A DNA stretch of 64,000 bases from Kitasatospora xanthocidica (lineage in GTDB: Bacteria > Actinomycetota > Actinomycetes > Streptomycetales > Streptomycetaceae): NCBI RefSeq assembly GCF_014656195.1, contig NZ_BNBY01000001.1:152703-216702 (forward strand). Reading direction: 5' to 3'. This document shows positions 1 to 10,000 of this stretch, in pieces. Within the stretch, counting starts at the first letter, position 1. Each line of letters opens with the position of its first letter. A model generated the notes under the pieces. That model ran no database searches. It worked only from the letters and a program-made list of their open reading frames with translations, and was not told where the DNA came from. Both the position numbers and the translations under genes were made by a program.

Positions 1-500
1 GAGGGCGCGTGGGCCACCGCCGTGGCGTTCAGCTCCAGCGCGCACAGCGCCGCCGCGGCGTTGTTCATCAGCATCGGCAGGGTGAACGGCGAGACCCGGC
101 GGGTGTCCCCGGCCCGGATCAGGTCGTGGGCCGGCAGCAGGGTGCTCAGGCCGCCGATGCCGCTGCCGATGACCACCGCGAGGCGCTCGGACTCCGGGTG
201 TCCCGGCGCGCCCGCGGCCGCGCCGAAGCCCGCGTCCAGCCAGGCCTCGCGCTGGGCCAGCAGGGCGAACTGGGCGGAACGGTCGGTGCGCCGGGCCTGG
301 ACCCGGTCGATCAGCGGGGCCGGCTCCACGGCGGCCGGGGCCGCGATCCGCACCGGCAGGTCCGCGGCCCAGGGGTCGGCGATCGCGACCGCCGCCGAGA
401 CCCCGTCGAGCAGTGCCTTCCAGGTGGACCCGGCGTCGCCGCCCAACGGCGTGGTGGCGCCGAGCCCGGTGATGACGACGTCGTCGCGCTGCGCAGGCAC
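1..500 (-). CDS. Beta-ketoacyl synthase (FabF-like), 3' part cut by window edge
   Basis: The N-terminal 166 residues of a FabF/KS-family condensing enzyme are visible. They contain the opening VVITGLGATTPLG motif and the conserved GSGIGG turn. The active-site Cys and both His residues would lie beyond the edge, so I cannot tell whether it is an active KS or a chain-length-factor-like partner. The GTG start at 500 follows a GGAGGA Shine-Dalgarno. It shares the PWAADLPVRIAA stretch with the second KS at 29209-30468 ([12 protein letters not shown]), so the two look like paralogues in one cluster. It lies downstream of the diiron oxidase on the same strand. Known for the family: decarboxylative chain extension on ACP. 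A role in making the lipopeptide acyl chain is inference. Confidence 0.85.
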   Translation of the reverse strand, partial: MPAQRDDVVITGLGATTPLGGDAGSTWKALLDGVSAAVAIADPWAADLPVRIAAPAAVEPAPLIDRVQARRTDRSAQFALLAQREAWLDAGFGAAAGAPGHPESERLAVVIGSGIGGLSTLLPAHDLIRAGDTRRVSPFTLPMLMNNAAAALCALELNATAVAHAP

Positions 501-513
501 GCGGCTCCTCCGA

Positions 514-573
514 TTCGTTCTCGTCGTTCTCGTCGTTCTGTCGTTCGCTTCGTTCTGTCGTTCGCTTCGTTCG
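514..573. repeat. Short tandem repeat between KS and diiron oxidase genes
   Basis: A CGTTCT/CGTTCG-rich tandem array contains two perfect 17-bp units (534-550 and 551-567), preceded by shorter degenerate CGTTCTCGT copies. It fills most of the 100-bp gap between two same-strand genes. No function is evident. Confidence 0.7.
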
Positions 574-600
574 AGTGACGGGGGTGCGGTCGCCCGGCGG

Positions 601-1617
601 TCAGTTGACGCCGACGAAGGCCTCCGGCTTGGCCAGGTGCTCGCTGAGGAAGAGGTCGCGCAGCTTCGGGCTGAGCAGGCCGACCTGCCGCAGGATGTGG
701 ATCACCTGCTGGAACAGCAGCTGGCGGTAGCCGAACATCATCGGGTCGTTCATCGCGAAGGTGATGCCGCGCTCGACGTCCAGCTCCATGCGCTCCCACA
801 CCTCGCGCAGCAGGAAGCGGCGGGACATCAGGAAGATCGACTCCAGCAGGAACTCCTCGCGCTCGGCGCGCTCCTTGCTGTTCATCTGCTCGTACATGCC
901 GGTGAGCGAGACCACGCCGAAGCCGATGTGCCGGGCCTCGTCGCGGGCGATCATCCGGGTGATCTGGGTGATGATCGGCTCGCCGAAGCCGGTGCCCGCC
1001 AGCCGGGTCGCCGCCAGCGCGAGGCCCTCGACGATGACCTGCATGCCGAGGTAGACGATGTCCCAGTCGGACTCCGAGAGCAGGTCGCGCAGCAGCGACT
1101 TGAGGCCCGGGTTGATCGGGTAGGAGTTGCCCAGCTTCTCGTCGATGTACTTGGCGTACGCCTCGACGTGCCGCGCCTCGTCGGCGACCTGGGCGGCCGC
1201 GTAGATCTTGGCCTCCATGTCGGGCACGGTCTCCACCAGTCGGGCGGTGGTCACCAGCGCGCCCTGTTCACCGTGCAGGAACTGACTGATCATCCAGGAG
1301 AGGTACTCCCAGCGGAACTGGTTGATCAGTTCCTCGGGAACCGGGCTGCCCGCACCGCGGAAGTTCTGCAGACCGGTGCTCTGCCCCTCGTCCAACTGCG
1401 CGCCGAACCGGACCTCGTGGTTCCAGTCGATATCGGTCGCGGCGTTCCACTGCGCGATCTTGCTCTTCTCGTAGAGCGCCCAGAGCCGATTGTTGCGCTC
1501 GCCGTAGTTCCAGTTGAGATTTGCCTTGAACCCGGCGTCGACCTCCATCAGACTCTCCCTGGTCTTGTCCAGGGTGAACAGCACGGTTTCCCGTTCGCCG
1601 TGGATTTCGGTATTCAT
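601..1617 (-). CDS. Ferritin-like diiron oxidase/oxygenase
   Basis: A 338-residue protein with the ligand pattern of R2/ferritin-like diiron enzymes. A Glu sits in the GEQGA helix, followed by an ExxH (DEARHVEAY), a second single Glu (VEGLAL) and a second ExxH (DEARHIGFG). That is the full four-carboxylate, two-His set, so O2 activation is expected. The ATG at 1617 follows an AAAGGGG ribosome site; the longer upstream frame lacks one. It is transcribed towards the KS at 1-500 and divergently from the acyl-CoA dehydrogenase. Members of this superfamily hydroxylate, desaturate or N-oxygenate (AurF/CmlI type) substrates in biosynthetic clusters. I cannot assign which; an acyl or aminoacyl substrate bound to a carrier protein is a guess. 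Confidence 0.8.
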   Translation of the reverse strand: MNTEIHGERETVLFTLDKTRESLMEVDAGFKANLNWNYGERNNRLWALYEKSKIAQWNAATDIDWNHEVRFGAQLDEGQSTGLQNFRGAGSPVPEELINQFRWEYLSWMISQFLHGEQGALVTTARLVETVPDMEAKIYAAAQVADEARHVEAYAKYIDEKLGNSYPINPGLKSLLRDLLSESDWDIVYLGMQVIVEGLALAATRLAGTGFGEPIITQITRMIARDEARHIGFGVVSLTGMYEQMNSKERAEREEFLLESIFLMSRRFLLREVWERMELDVERGITFAMNDPMMFGYRQLLFQQVIHILRQVGLLSPKLRDLFLSEHLAKPEAFVGVN

Positions 1618-1699
1618 CGCCGCCGGGCCCCTTTGGATTGACGTACTGCCACACGGATACTCTCGGACGGAACGCCCGCGAATAACGAGGCACTCACTG

Positions 1700-1726
1700 G
1701 GCAACTTGCAGGCATGATGAGTTGCC
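1700..1726. promoter_or_regulatory. Inverted repeat in divergent promoter region
   Basis: GGCAACT and AGTTGCC arms are separated by 13 bases, with further partial symmetry around them. The repeat lies between the divergently transcribed diiron oxidase (start 1617) and acyl-CoA dehydrogenase (start 1821). The position fits an operator; no regulator is identified. Confidence 0.4.
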
Positions 1727-1820
1727 TGCGCCCCTGCCTGGGACGACGGAAGGCCACCTGGCGACACTGCACCGGAACACCGTCGGGCGTTCCGTATTCC
1801 CGTGCACAGGAGCCAGCCGT

Positions 1821-3557
1821 ATGGAGCCGAATTCCGTTCCCCGTCCGACCCGGAGCCTGACCGCCGAGCTGGAGGGCCTGCTGGGCGATCCGCTGGCGCC
1901 GTCCGGACCGTTCTCCTTCGCCGAGGTCGTGCGGCACGAGGAACTCGACGAGGTCCCGCCGGGCGCGGAGCGGCTGCTCCTGGACTGGGGACTGCCCGAG
2001 CGGCTCGTCCCGGCGGTGGCCGGCGGGCGGATGCTCAACCTGGAGTCCGTGCTGGCGGTGACCCGCTCGCTGGCACGCCGCAACCTGACCATGGCGGTGA
2101 TGTTCGGCTCCAGCATGCTCGGCTGCCAGCCGGTGTGGCTCTGGGGGACGCCCGATCAGCGCAAGCGGATCGCCGAGGCGGTGACCTCCGGGGACAAGCT
2201 GTGCTTCGGCATCTCCGAGGCGGAGGTCGGCAGCGACCTGACCACCACCGCCACCACCGCCGTCCTCGACGGCGGGCACTACGTCCTGGACGGCGAGAAG
2301 TGGCCGGTCGGCAACGGCAACCGGGCCCGCTTCTACACCGTGCTGGCCCAGGGCCCGCGCGGCCCGATGCTGCTGCTGGTCGACAAGCGGGAGCTGGACC
2401 CGGAGAGCGTCGAGCCCAAGCCGATCGTCCGGGCCCTCGGCCTGCGCGGCCACGACGTCAGCGGCGTCCGCTTCACCGGCTCCCGGGTGCCCGCCGACGG
2501 CGCGGTCATCGGACGGCCCGGCCGCGCGATGATCGACACCGTCCGCACCCTGCAGATCACCCGCACCGCGATCGGCGGCATGTCCCTCGGCAGCATGGAC
2601 GCGGCGCTGCGGATCGGGCTGGACTACGCGCACGAGCGCCGGCTGTACGGCGCCGAGATCTACCGCCTCCCGGTGGTCCGCCAGCACCTCGTCGACGCGC
2701 ACCTGGACCTGCTGATCTCCGACTGCGTGGCGATCCCGGTGGCCCGGGCGCTGACCGTCGCCCCGGCCCGGCTGGCGCTCTGGTCCTCGGTGGTCAAGTA
2801 CCTGGTGCCGGTGATCGGCGAGGAGACCCTGGAGCAGATGTCCAAGGTGCTCGCGGCGCGCAGCTACCTGCGCGAGCTGGTCGCCTCCGGCGCCTTCCAG
2901 AAGATCCGCCGGGACCACTGCATCACCTCGATCTTCGAGGGCACCACCCACGTCAACCTGTTCAACATCGCGACCCAGCTGGCCGCGCTCGCCCCGCTCG
3001 CCGACCGGGCCGCCGAGGGCTCCGAGGAGCTGCTGGCCCGGCTGTTCGACCTCTCCGCCGAGGCCCCGGTCTGGGAGCCCGACGGCAACGAACTGGCGCT
3101 GTCGACCAACGGGCAGGACGAGATCACCCGGGGCTGGCGCACCGCGGTGGAGCGGCTGGCCGAGGTCGCCGCGGCCGAGTGCCCGCCCGGACAGGACCGC
3201 GACCTGGCCGAGGTGGTGGCCGAACTGGACCGCCGCCGGACCGCGCTGTACGGGCGGATCGCGGAGCACGGCATCGAGGCAGCCTCGGTGGCCGGCTCGC
3301 GCACCGCGGAGGACCACTGCGTCTTCCACGCCGCCGCCTCCTGCGTGCGCGTCTGGCTGCACAACCGGGGCACCGCGCCGGACGCGGGCTGGCTCGTCCT
3401 GGTGCTCCGGCGCCTGCTGCAGCGCCTGGACCGGGACGTCGTGCTGGACGAGCGGGAGGCCTACCTGCCGGGGCTGGAGGCCGTCATGGAGGACTGCCGG
3501 GTCAGCCGCCGGTACTTCGGCCTGGAGGCGGTGCTGGAGAGCGGCGCGCAGGGCTGA
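1821..3557 (+). CDS. Acyl-CoA dehydrogenase (LipB-like, long form)
   Basis: A 578-residue flavoprotein of the acyl-CoA dehydrogenase family. The FAD/substrate region GISEAEVGSDLTTT is present. The IFEGTTHVNLF motif carries the Glu that acts as catalytic base in this family. It is longer than the usual 380-400 residues because of an extra C-terminal helical region. That size class includes the dehydrogenases of acidic lipopeptide clusters (LipB of friulimicin), which unsaturate the fatty acyl chain. The ATG at 1821 follows an AGGAG-like site; the frame extends upstream to 1722 but without a comparable site. Likely role here: introducing a double bond into the acyl starter. The gene ends at a strong bidirectional terminator facing the P450. 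Confidence 0.88.
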   Translation: MEPNSVPRPTRSLTAELEGLLGDPLAPSGPFSFAEVVRHEELDEVPPGAERLLLDWGLPERLVPAVAGGRMLNLESVLAVTRSLARRNLTMAVMFGSSMLGCQPVWLWGTPDQRKRIAEAVTSGDKLCFGISEAEVGSDLTTTATTAVLDGGHYVLDGEKWPVGNGNRARFYTVLAQGPRGPMLLLVDKRELDPESVEPKPIVRALGLRGHDVSGVRFTGSRVPADGAVIGRPGRAMIDTVRTLQITRTAIGGMSLGSMDAALRIGLDYAHERRLYGAEIYRLPVVRQHLVDAHLDLLISDCVAIPVARALTVAPARLALWSSVVKYLVPVIGEETLEQMSKVLAARSYLRELVASGAFQKIRRDHCITSIFEGTTHVNLFNIATQLAALAPLADRAAEGSEELLARLFDLSAEAPVWEPDGNELALSTNGQDEITRGWRTAVERLAEVAAAECPPGQDRDLAEVVAELDRRRTALYGRIAEHGIEAASVAGSRTAEDHCVFHAAASCVRVWLHNRGTAPDAGWLVLVLRRLLQRLDRDVVLDEREAYLPGLEAVMEDCRVSRRYFGLEAVLESGAQG

Positions 3558-3563
3558 CCCCCG

Positions 3564-3616
3564 GAAGGCGAGGGAGGCGGCTCCGACCTCGGGTCGGAGC
3601 CGCCTCCCTCGCCTTC
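3564..3616. terminator. Bidirectional hairpin terminator
   Basis: A perfect 25-bp stem (3564-3588 with 3592-3616) closes on a 3-base loop. It sits exactly between the convergent acyl-CoA dehydrogenase and cytochrome P450 genes, so it should stop transcription from both. Confidence 0.93.
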
Positions 3617-3632
3617 TTCCGTACCGGGAGGG

Positions 3633-4862
3633 CTAGTTGGGCACCAGGGTGACCGGCATGGTGGCGTAGCCGCTGAGGAAGTTGGAGTAGACCCGGGTCG
3701 GCTCCCCGGCCGGGCGGATCTCGGAGACGTGCTCCTTCAGCCCCTCCAGCATCCCGGCCAGCTCGGCCTTCGCCAGGTAGGCGCCCATGCAGTAGTGCGG
3801 GCCGTGGGCGAAGGTCAGGTGCTTGCCGGCGTTGGGGCGGTCCAGCCGGAACTCGTCCGGGGCGTCGAAGACCCGGTCGTCCCGGTTGGCGGAGCCGTTC
3901 CACATCGTCACGATGTCGCCGGCCTCGATGAACTCGCCGTGCAGCAGCATGTCGGCGGTGGCCCGGCGGCCGCTGTGCAGGGTGGGCGTGGTCCAGCGCA
4001 GGATCTCCTCGACGGCGGCGTCGACGGACACCGCGCCGCTGCGCAGCGCCTCCCACTGCTCGGGGTGGTGCGCCAGCGCGTGCGCGCCGCCGACCATGGC
4101 GAGCCGGGTGGTCTCCAGGCCGCCGATGATGATGCTGTAGCAGTTGAAGATCACCTCCTCGCGGGTGAGCCTGCGGTCGCCGACGCTCTGCTCCACCAGC
4201 ACGCTGACCACGTCCTCGCCCGGCTCGCGGGTGCGCAGCCGGGCCAGTTCGGAGATGTACAGCAGCAGGTCGTTGCGGGCCGCCCAGGTGCCCTCGGCGG
4301 AGGGTGAGCCGTCGGTGGCGGCGAGCGCGCCGGAGGTCATCGGGATCAGCTTGGGGCGGTCCTCCTGGGGCACGCCGAGCAGGTCGCAGATGGCCGCGAG
4401 CGGGATGTCCGCGGCCACGTCCTGGCCGAAGTCGCACCGCTCGGCCTTGGTGGCTTCGAGGATCAGCTGCCGGACGCCGTTGCGGGCGGCCTCCACGGTG
4501 GCGGTGAGCGCGCGCGGGGTGAACGGCCGGGTGAGGATGCCGCGCAGCGCGGTGTGGTCCGGGCCGTCGGTGACGGTCAGCATCTGGCCGACCGCCGAGT
4601 CGCTGTCCGCCTGCAGCGTCTCCAGCATGTTGCCGTGCGCCGAGGTGAACGAGGTGTTGTCCTTGTAGAGGGTCTCCATGTCCTCCCTGCGGGTGACGAC
4701 CCAGAAGCCCTCGCCGCGCTCGGTGTCGCGGTGCCGGTACAGCGGGGCGTTGTCGCGCAGGTGGCGCCAGACCTCGGTGAGGTCGCGGGTGGCGTGCAGG
4801 ACGGGATCGGCGAGGTCGATCCGGTCCAGCTCGTCGGGGTCCTGGACGGGACGGGTGTCCAT
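3633..4862 (-). CDS. Cytochrome P450
   Basis: A 409-residue bacterial soluble P450. Visible signatures are the I-helix GGLETTR, the K-helix EEILRW (ExxR) and the haem loop FAHGPHYCMGAYLAK with the ligand Cys. It is the last gene of the minus-strand operon NRPS-A, NRPS-B, Fe/2OG oxygenase, SDR, P450, two bases after the SDR stop. A GTG at 4868 overlapping the SDR stop as GTGA is an alternative start. The lack of a ferredoxin gene nearby is normal. In such clusters P450s hydroxylate or cross-link NRPS-bound residues or the acyl chain; the target is not deducible here. Confidence 0.92.
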   Translation of the reverse strand: MDTRPVQDPDELDRIDLADPVLHATRDLTEVWRHLRDNAPLYRHRDTERGEGFWVVTRREDMETLYKDNTSFTSAHGNMLETLQADSDSAVGQMLTVTDGPDHTALRGILTRPFTPRALTATVEAARNGVRQLILEATKAERCDFGQDVAADIPLAAICDLLGVPQEDRPKLIPMTSGALAATDGSPSAEGTWAARNDLLLYISELARLRTREPGEDVVSVLVEQSVGDRRLTREEVIFNCYSIIIGGLETTRLAMVGGAHALAHHPEQWEALRSGAVSVDAAVEEILRWTTPTLHSGRRATADMLLHGEFIEAGDIVTMWNGSANRDDRVFDAPDEFRLDRPNAGKHLTFAHGPHYCMGAYLAKAELAGMLEGLKEHVSEIRPAGEPTRVYSNFLSGYATMPVTLVPN

Positions 4863-4864
4863 GG

Positions 4865-5665
4865 TCACTTGCCGCCTTCGGGAGCGTCCTGGTCGGGCCG
4901 CGGCCGCGGCGCGAGGGGGCCGGGGAAGAACGCGGTGGTGGCGCCGGCCGTCTCGCCGCCGTCCACCACGAACTCCTGGCCGGTGACGAACCTCGCCTGG
5001 TCGGAGGCGAGGAAGTGGAAGACCCCGGCGATCTCCTCCGGGGAGGCGTGCCGGCGCGCCGGGATGCGCTCGTTGACCTCGTCGAGCATCGCGTCGGTGT
5101 ACTCGGCGCGCTGCATCGGGGTCAGCACCGCGCCGGGGGTGACGCACGCGGTGCGCACCAGCGGGCTGAGCTCCATGGCGAAGGTCTGGCAGAGCGAGGC
5201 GACACCGGCCTTGGTGGCGTTGTACGGCGCGTAGAGCGGGTAGCCGCGGCTGCCGTTGACCGAGGCGGTGGCGAGCAGCACGCCGTGGCCCCGCTCGATC
5301 ATGTACGGGGCCGAGTGCCGCCACAGGGCGAGCACGCCGACCAGGTTGACGTCGATGGCGCGGCGCACGTCGGCCTCGGTCAGTTCGAGCACCCCGCCGC
5401 GGATGCTGATGCCCGCGTTGGCGATCACCACGTCGAGGGCGCCGCGGGCGGCGTGCACGGCGTCGACGGCCTCCTTGACCGCCTGCCAGTCGGCGACGTC
5501 GACCTCCAGGAAGCTCACCGAGCCGGGGCCGCCGTCCAGGCCCGCCGCCGGGGCCTCGGGCTTGGTGACGTCGAGGTTCACCACGTGGTCGCCGGAGGCG
5601 GCGAACCGCTCGGCGGTGGCCTTCCCGATGCCGCTGGAGGCGCCGGAGACGATGACTGTGCGCAT
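4865..5665 (-). CDS. Short-chain dehydrogenase/reductase (SDR)
   Basis: A 266-residue classical SDR. The Rossmann motif GASSGIG is near residue 8, followed by NAG (ANAGIS) and the catalytic Ser with YNATK (Tyr-x-x-x-Lys). The tail GQEFVVDGG is typical of the FabG-like branch. The ATG at 5665 follows GAAAGG. It lies between the Fe/2OG oxygenase and the P450 in the same operon. It could oxidise a hydroxyl installed by either enzyme, or reduce a beta-keto acyl intermediate made by the cluster ketosynthases. Both options are inference. Confidence 0.9.
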   Translation of the reverse strand: MRTVIVSGASSGIGKATAERFAASGDHVVNLDVTKPEAPAAGLDGGPGSVSFLEVDVADWQAVKEAVDAVHAARGALDVVIANAGISIRGGVLELTEADVRRAIDVNLVGVLALWRHSAPYMIERGHGVLLATASVNGSRGYPLYAPYNATKAGVASLCQTFAMELSPLVRTACVTPGAVLTPMQRAEYTDAMLDEVNERIPARRHASPEEIAGVFHFLASDQARFVTGQEFVVDGGETAGATTAFFPGPLAPRPRPDQDAPEGGK

Positions 5666-5799
5666 GGGCGAGGGCCTTTCGAAAGACGCCGGGCCCGGCC
5701 GCCGGAGCGGCCGGGTCCCGGCTGGGTGTGCGGGTGCTGGGGTCGGGCCGGGATCAGGCCTGGATCGGGCCGGGGAGGGCCGGGGAGGGCCCGCCGGGA

Positions 5800-6858
5800 T
5801 CAGACGATGACCCGGTGCCGGTCGGGGGCGTAACCGGCCAGGTTGCGGCGGAGGTTGCGGCTGACGGTGATCTTCTTCAGCCAGCGGTCGGTGCCGTCGT
5901 ACCGGGCCTTGAAGGAGCGCCGGCCGTGCGCGGCCTGGTAGTTGTCGACGACCAGCAGGGTGCCGGGGCCGACCACGACCTCCTGCTGGACCCGGGTCAG
6001 CTCCGACATCAGCCGGTCCAGGGCCTCGACGGCCTCCCGGTCGTCCCCGACGCAGCGCATGAACGGCAGGTCGATGCGCAGGTACGGGGAGAGGCTGTCG
6101 CCGAAGAGCGCGCTGGTGGGCGCGGGGTCGTCGGCCATCCGGCGGAGCTTGGCGAGCGCCGGGTGGTCCGGGTCCGAGGTCTCCAGCTGCCGGATGTGCT
6201 CGGTGTCCGGGAGGATGTGGTACCGGTCCTGGGAGAGCACTTCCCGGGTGCGGTCGTCGAGTCGGACGTCCCGGACGGAGGCGACGATGGTCGGCACCGC
6301 GTCGGCGTTGCGCAGGCCAAGCAGGATCAGGTAGTCGCAGCGGTTGGGGTGGAAGCCGTCCTCGGTGTGGAACTCCAGCAGGGCCTCGCTGCCGTAGCCG
6401 CTCTGCCGGTCCTCGTCGCCGCGGATCGGCAGGATGTTCTGGATGATGCTGCCCTCCTGGAGGGTGGCCCAGCCGAAGGGCTCGCCCAGCGCGATGCCGA
6501 CCAGCGCCAGCATGGCCTCCTGGGTGCGGGCGGACTCCAGCGCTATCGCGTCGCGCCAGTGCGCCGGGGTCGGGCCGAGCTCGGTGTCGTCCACCGGCAG
6601 GCCGTGCACCAGGCAGGCGGCGGCGGGCTCGCGGCGGCGGAAGTCGGCCAGGAAGGACTGCAGGCCGACCGGCAGCATCCGGTCGAACTGCCAGGCCCGG
6701 TCGTAGAACTCCTCGTCCAGCGGACTGCCGCAGTCGTCGGCGATCTTGTGGGCGGCCTGGGCCAGTTCGGCGGCCTCGTCCGCGCTCAGGGTGTACTCCG
6801 CCAGCCGGCCCTCGTACGGGGTCGGAGCGGTGGCAGTGGACGGTTCGTGACGGTTCAT
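5800..6858 (-). CDS. Fe(II)/2-oxoglutarate amino acid beta-hydroxylase (clavaminate synthase/AsnO/VioC family)
   Basis: A 352-residue non-haem oxygenase. The metal triad reads as H164 and E166 (EFHTEDGFHP) plus H311 (AAHGRRSF), with R319 in the FKARYDG segment as the 2-oxoglutarate-binding Arg. The HTED plus following LRN region is the hallmark of the branch that beta-hydroxylates free L-Arg (VioC, OrfP) or L-Asn (AsnO). The downstream NRPS reads one Asn-like pocket and one pocket with an Asp suited to a cationic side chain, so Asn and Arg are both plausible substrates. It starts 148 bases after NRPS-B. The ATG at 6858 is the only good start. Confidence 0.88.
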   Translation of the reverse strand: MNRHEPSTATAPTPYEGRLAEYTLSADEAAELAQAAHKIADDCGSPLDEEFYDRAWQFDRMLPVGLQSFLADFRRREPAAACLVHGLPVDDTELGPTPAHWRDAIALESARTQEAMLALVGIALGEPFGWATLQEGSIIQNILPIRGDEDRQSGYGSEALLEFHTEDGFHPNRCDYLILLGLRNADAVPTIVASVRDVRLDDRTREVLSQDRYHILPDTEHIRQLETSDPDHPALAKLRRMADDPAPTSALFGDSLSPYLRIDLPFMRCVGDDREAVEALDRLMSELTRVQQEVVVGPGTLLVVDNYQAAHGRRSFKARYDGTDRWLKKITVSRNLRRNLAGYAPDRHRVIV

Positions 6859-7006
6859 CAGGCGTTCCCTTGCGTGTTCTCCGACCGGTTTCGGCCGGCT
6901 GGGGCGGGCGGGTGGTCCTGTGCCGCCTGCCCGGGGGCAGGCGGCGGGGCGGTGTCACGGGCGGAGGGCCGAGCAGGGTCCCGGCTGGCTCCGCCGCCCG
7001 GGTCGG

Positions 7007-10000
7007 TCAGTCCTCGGCGGCGAACTTGGCGATGAACTCGTCGAGTTCGTCCTGGTCGAGGTCGATGAGCGGCTCCTCGGCCTCCTCGTCGGCGTCCGGC
7101 GCCGACTCGGTGACCACGGCGGCCAGTTCGGCGACGGACTTGTGGGTGAAGACGTCCCGCGGGGAGATCTCCAGCCCGGCCTCGCGCGCGGCGGTGACCA
7201 GCTTGATCGACATGATCGAGTCGCCGCCGAGCGCGAAGAAGCTGTCGTCGATGCCGATCCGGTCGACCTGGAGCACCTCGACGAACAGCCGCCGCAGCAG
7301 CTCCTCGCGCGGGGTGCGGGGCGCCCGGCTGCCCTCGGCGGCGGCGAAGCGGGGGGCGGGCAGCGCGGCCCGGTCCAGCTTGCCGTGCGGTGTGGTGGGC
7401 AGTTCGGAGATCTCGACCACGGCGGCCGGCACCATGTACTCCGGCAGGTGGGCGGCGACCCGCTCGCGCAGCGCGGCGGGGTCGGTGCCCTCCGGTCCGG
7501 CCGGGACGACGTACGCGACCAGCTGCCGCGCCCCCGGGGTGGACTCGCGCAGCTGCACGGTGGCGTGCCGCACGCTCGGGTCGGCGGCCAGCACGGCCTC
7601 GATCTCGCCGGGCTCGATCCGGAAGCCGCGCAGCTTCACCTGGTCGTCGGCCCGGCGCACGTAGTCCAGCCGGCCGTCCGGCAGCCAGCGGGCGATGTCG
7701 CCGGTGCGGTACATCCGGGTGCCCGGCCCGCCGAACGGGTCGGCGACGTAGCGGCTCGCGGTGAGCTCCGGCCGGTGCAGGTAGCCCCGGGCCAGGCCGG
7801 CGCCGGAGATGTACACCTCGCCGGGCACGCCGGCGGGCAGCGGGCGCAGGCAGTGGTCGAGGACCCGGATCCGGGCGCCGACCACCGGGACGCCGATCGA
7901 CACGGCGACGCCGGGCTCCAGCGGCCCGCCGACGGTCGCGATGATCGTGGTCTCGGTCGGGCCGTAGATGTTCAGCATCCGCCGACCGGGGGCCCAGCGG
8001 GCCACCAGCTCGGGCGGCAGCACCTCGCCGCCGGTGACCAGGGTGATCCCCTCCGGCAGGCTGCCGTCGGCCATCGCGGCCAGCGAGGACGGCGGGATGG
8101 TGAGGGTCCGCACCCCGGTCCTGGCCACCCAGTCGGCCAGCGGCCGGCCGGGCAGCATCTCCTCGTAGCTGCCGACGACCACGCAGGAGCCGCTCAGCAG
8201 CGCGGTGTTGAGCTCGCCCATGGCGCCGTCGAAGCTGGGCGAGGCGAACCACAGCACCTTGCGGCCGGGGCCGAGGTCCAGGTGGCGCCGCTGCGTCGCC
8301 AGGAAGCTGGCCAGGCCCGCGTGGGTGACCAGGACGCCCTTGGGGCGGCCGGTGGAGCCCGAGGTGAAGATGATGTACGCGCCGCAGGCGGGCAGCAGCG
8401 GGCGGCCGCGCTCGGCGTCGGTCACCTCCCCGGACGGGGTGTCCGCCGGGGCGGTGAGCCGGTCGGTGGTGACCACCCGGTCGCGCAGCCCGTCCGGGAT
8501 CTTCCCGACCGCGTCGGGCGCGGCCAGGATGAGGTCCGGCCGGGCGTCGGTGAGCATGAACTCGATCCGGTCGGCCGGGTAGTCGGTGTCCACCGGCATG
8601 TGGACGGAGCCGCTCTTCCAGATCGCCAGGATGGTGGTGACCAGCTCCGCCGTGCGGGGCAGCAGGACCGCGACGACGCGCTCCGGGCCGGCCCCGTGCG
8701 CGAGCAGGACGCGCGCCAGGCGGTTGGCCCGCTCGTCGAGTTCGGCGTAGCTGAGCTCCTCGGTGCCGGTCAGCACGGCCGGCGCGTCGGGGTGCTCGGC
8801 GACCCGCTCGGCGAACAGCGCCGGGATGGTGGCCGCGGGGGCGGCGGGGGCGGTCGCGGCCCACCGCTCCAGGACGGTCTCCCTGGTCGCCGCGGACAGC
8901 AGGTCCAGCCCGGCGAGCGGCGTGGCGGGCGCCTCGGCGAAGGTCTCCAGCACCCGCAGCACCGAGGCCAGCAGGTCGCCCGCCTCGGCCTCGCCGTACA
9001 GGTCGGTGCGGTAGTGGAGCTTGACGTCCAGGCGCTCGCCCGGGCGCACCAGCAGCCGCAGCGGGTAGTGGGCGGAGCCGGGCACGGACGGCTCGCGCAG
9101 CCCGATGCCCAGGCCCGGTACGGGCTGGCGCACCTCGGCGTGGTCGATGCCGGCGTTCTCGAAGCCGACGATGGTGTCGAAGAGTTCGCCGAGGCCGACG
9201 GCCCGCTGGATCTCGGGCAGCCCGAGGTGGTGGTGGGCGATCAGCTCGGACTGCTCGGTCTGCAGCCGGACCAGGGCCGCGGACAGCGGCTCCGCCGGGT
9301 CCAGCACGGCCCGGAACGGCACGGTGTTCATGACCAGGCCGATCGCGTCCTCGACGCCGGGCAGCTCGGGCGCGCGCCCGGACACCGAGGCGCCGAAGAC
9401 GACGTCGGCGCGGCCGGTCAGCCGCTCCAGGGCGATCGCCCAGGCGCCGTTGAGCAGGGTGTTCACGGTGATCCCGGCGGCGCGGGCGGCGGCGGTGATC
9501 CGGGCCGAGGCCTCGGCGTCCAGGACCTCGTGGGCGGTGCCCTGCGCGGCCAGCACCGACAGGTCGGCGTTCGGGGCGACCAGCGTCGGCTCGTCCAGGC
9601 CGGCCAGCGCCCCCGCCCAGGCCCGCTCGGCGGCGGCGCCGTCCCGGCCGGTCAGCCAGGCGAGCACCCGGCGGAACGGCACCGGCTCCGGCAGCCCCTC
9701 GGCGGAGCCGCCGGCGGCGTACGCGGCGAACACCTCGCGGTAGAACAGCGGCACCGACCAGCCGTCCAGCAGGATGTGGTGGTCCGTCACGACCAGCACG
9801 TGGCGGTCGTCGGCGAGCCGGACCAGCAGCGCCCGCAGCAGCGGCGAGGAGCCCAGCGGGAACGGCCGGTCGTGCTCCTCGGCCACCAGCTCCTCGACCC
9901 GGCGGCCCTGCTCCCCGGGGGCGAGGGCGCCGAGGTCGACCTCCCGCCAGGGCAGCTCGACCCGCTCGGGGACGACCTGCACGGCCCGGCCGGAGCGCAG

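Noticed and set aside
22..1641. Long plus-strand open frame over the KS and diiron oxidase genes
   Set aside because: Opposite-strand shadow of two genes with clear family motifs; its translation is low-complexity with no ribosome site.
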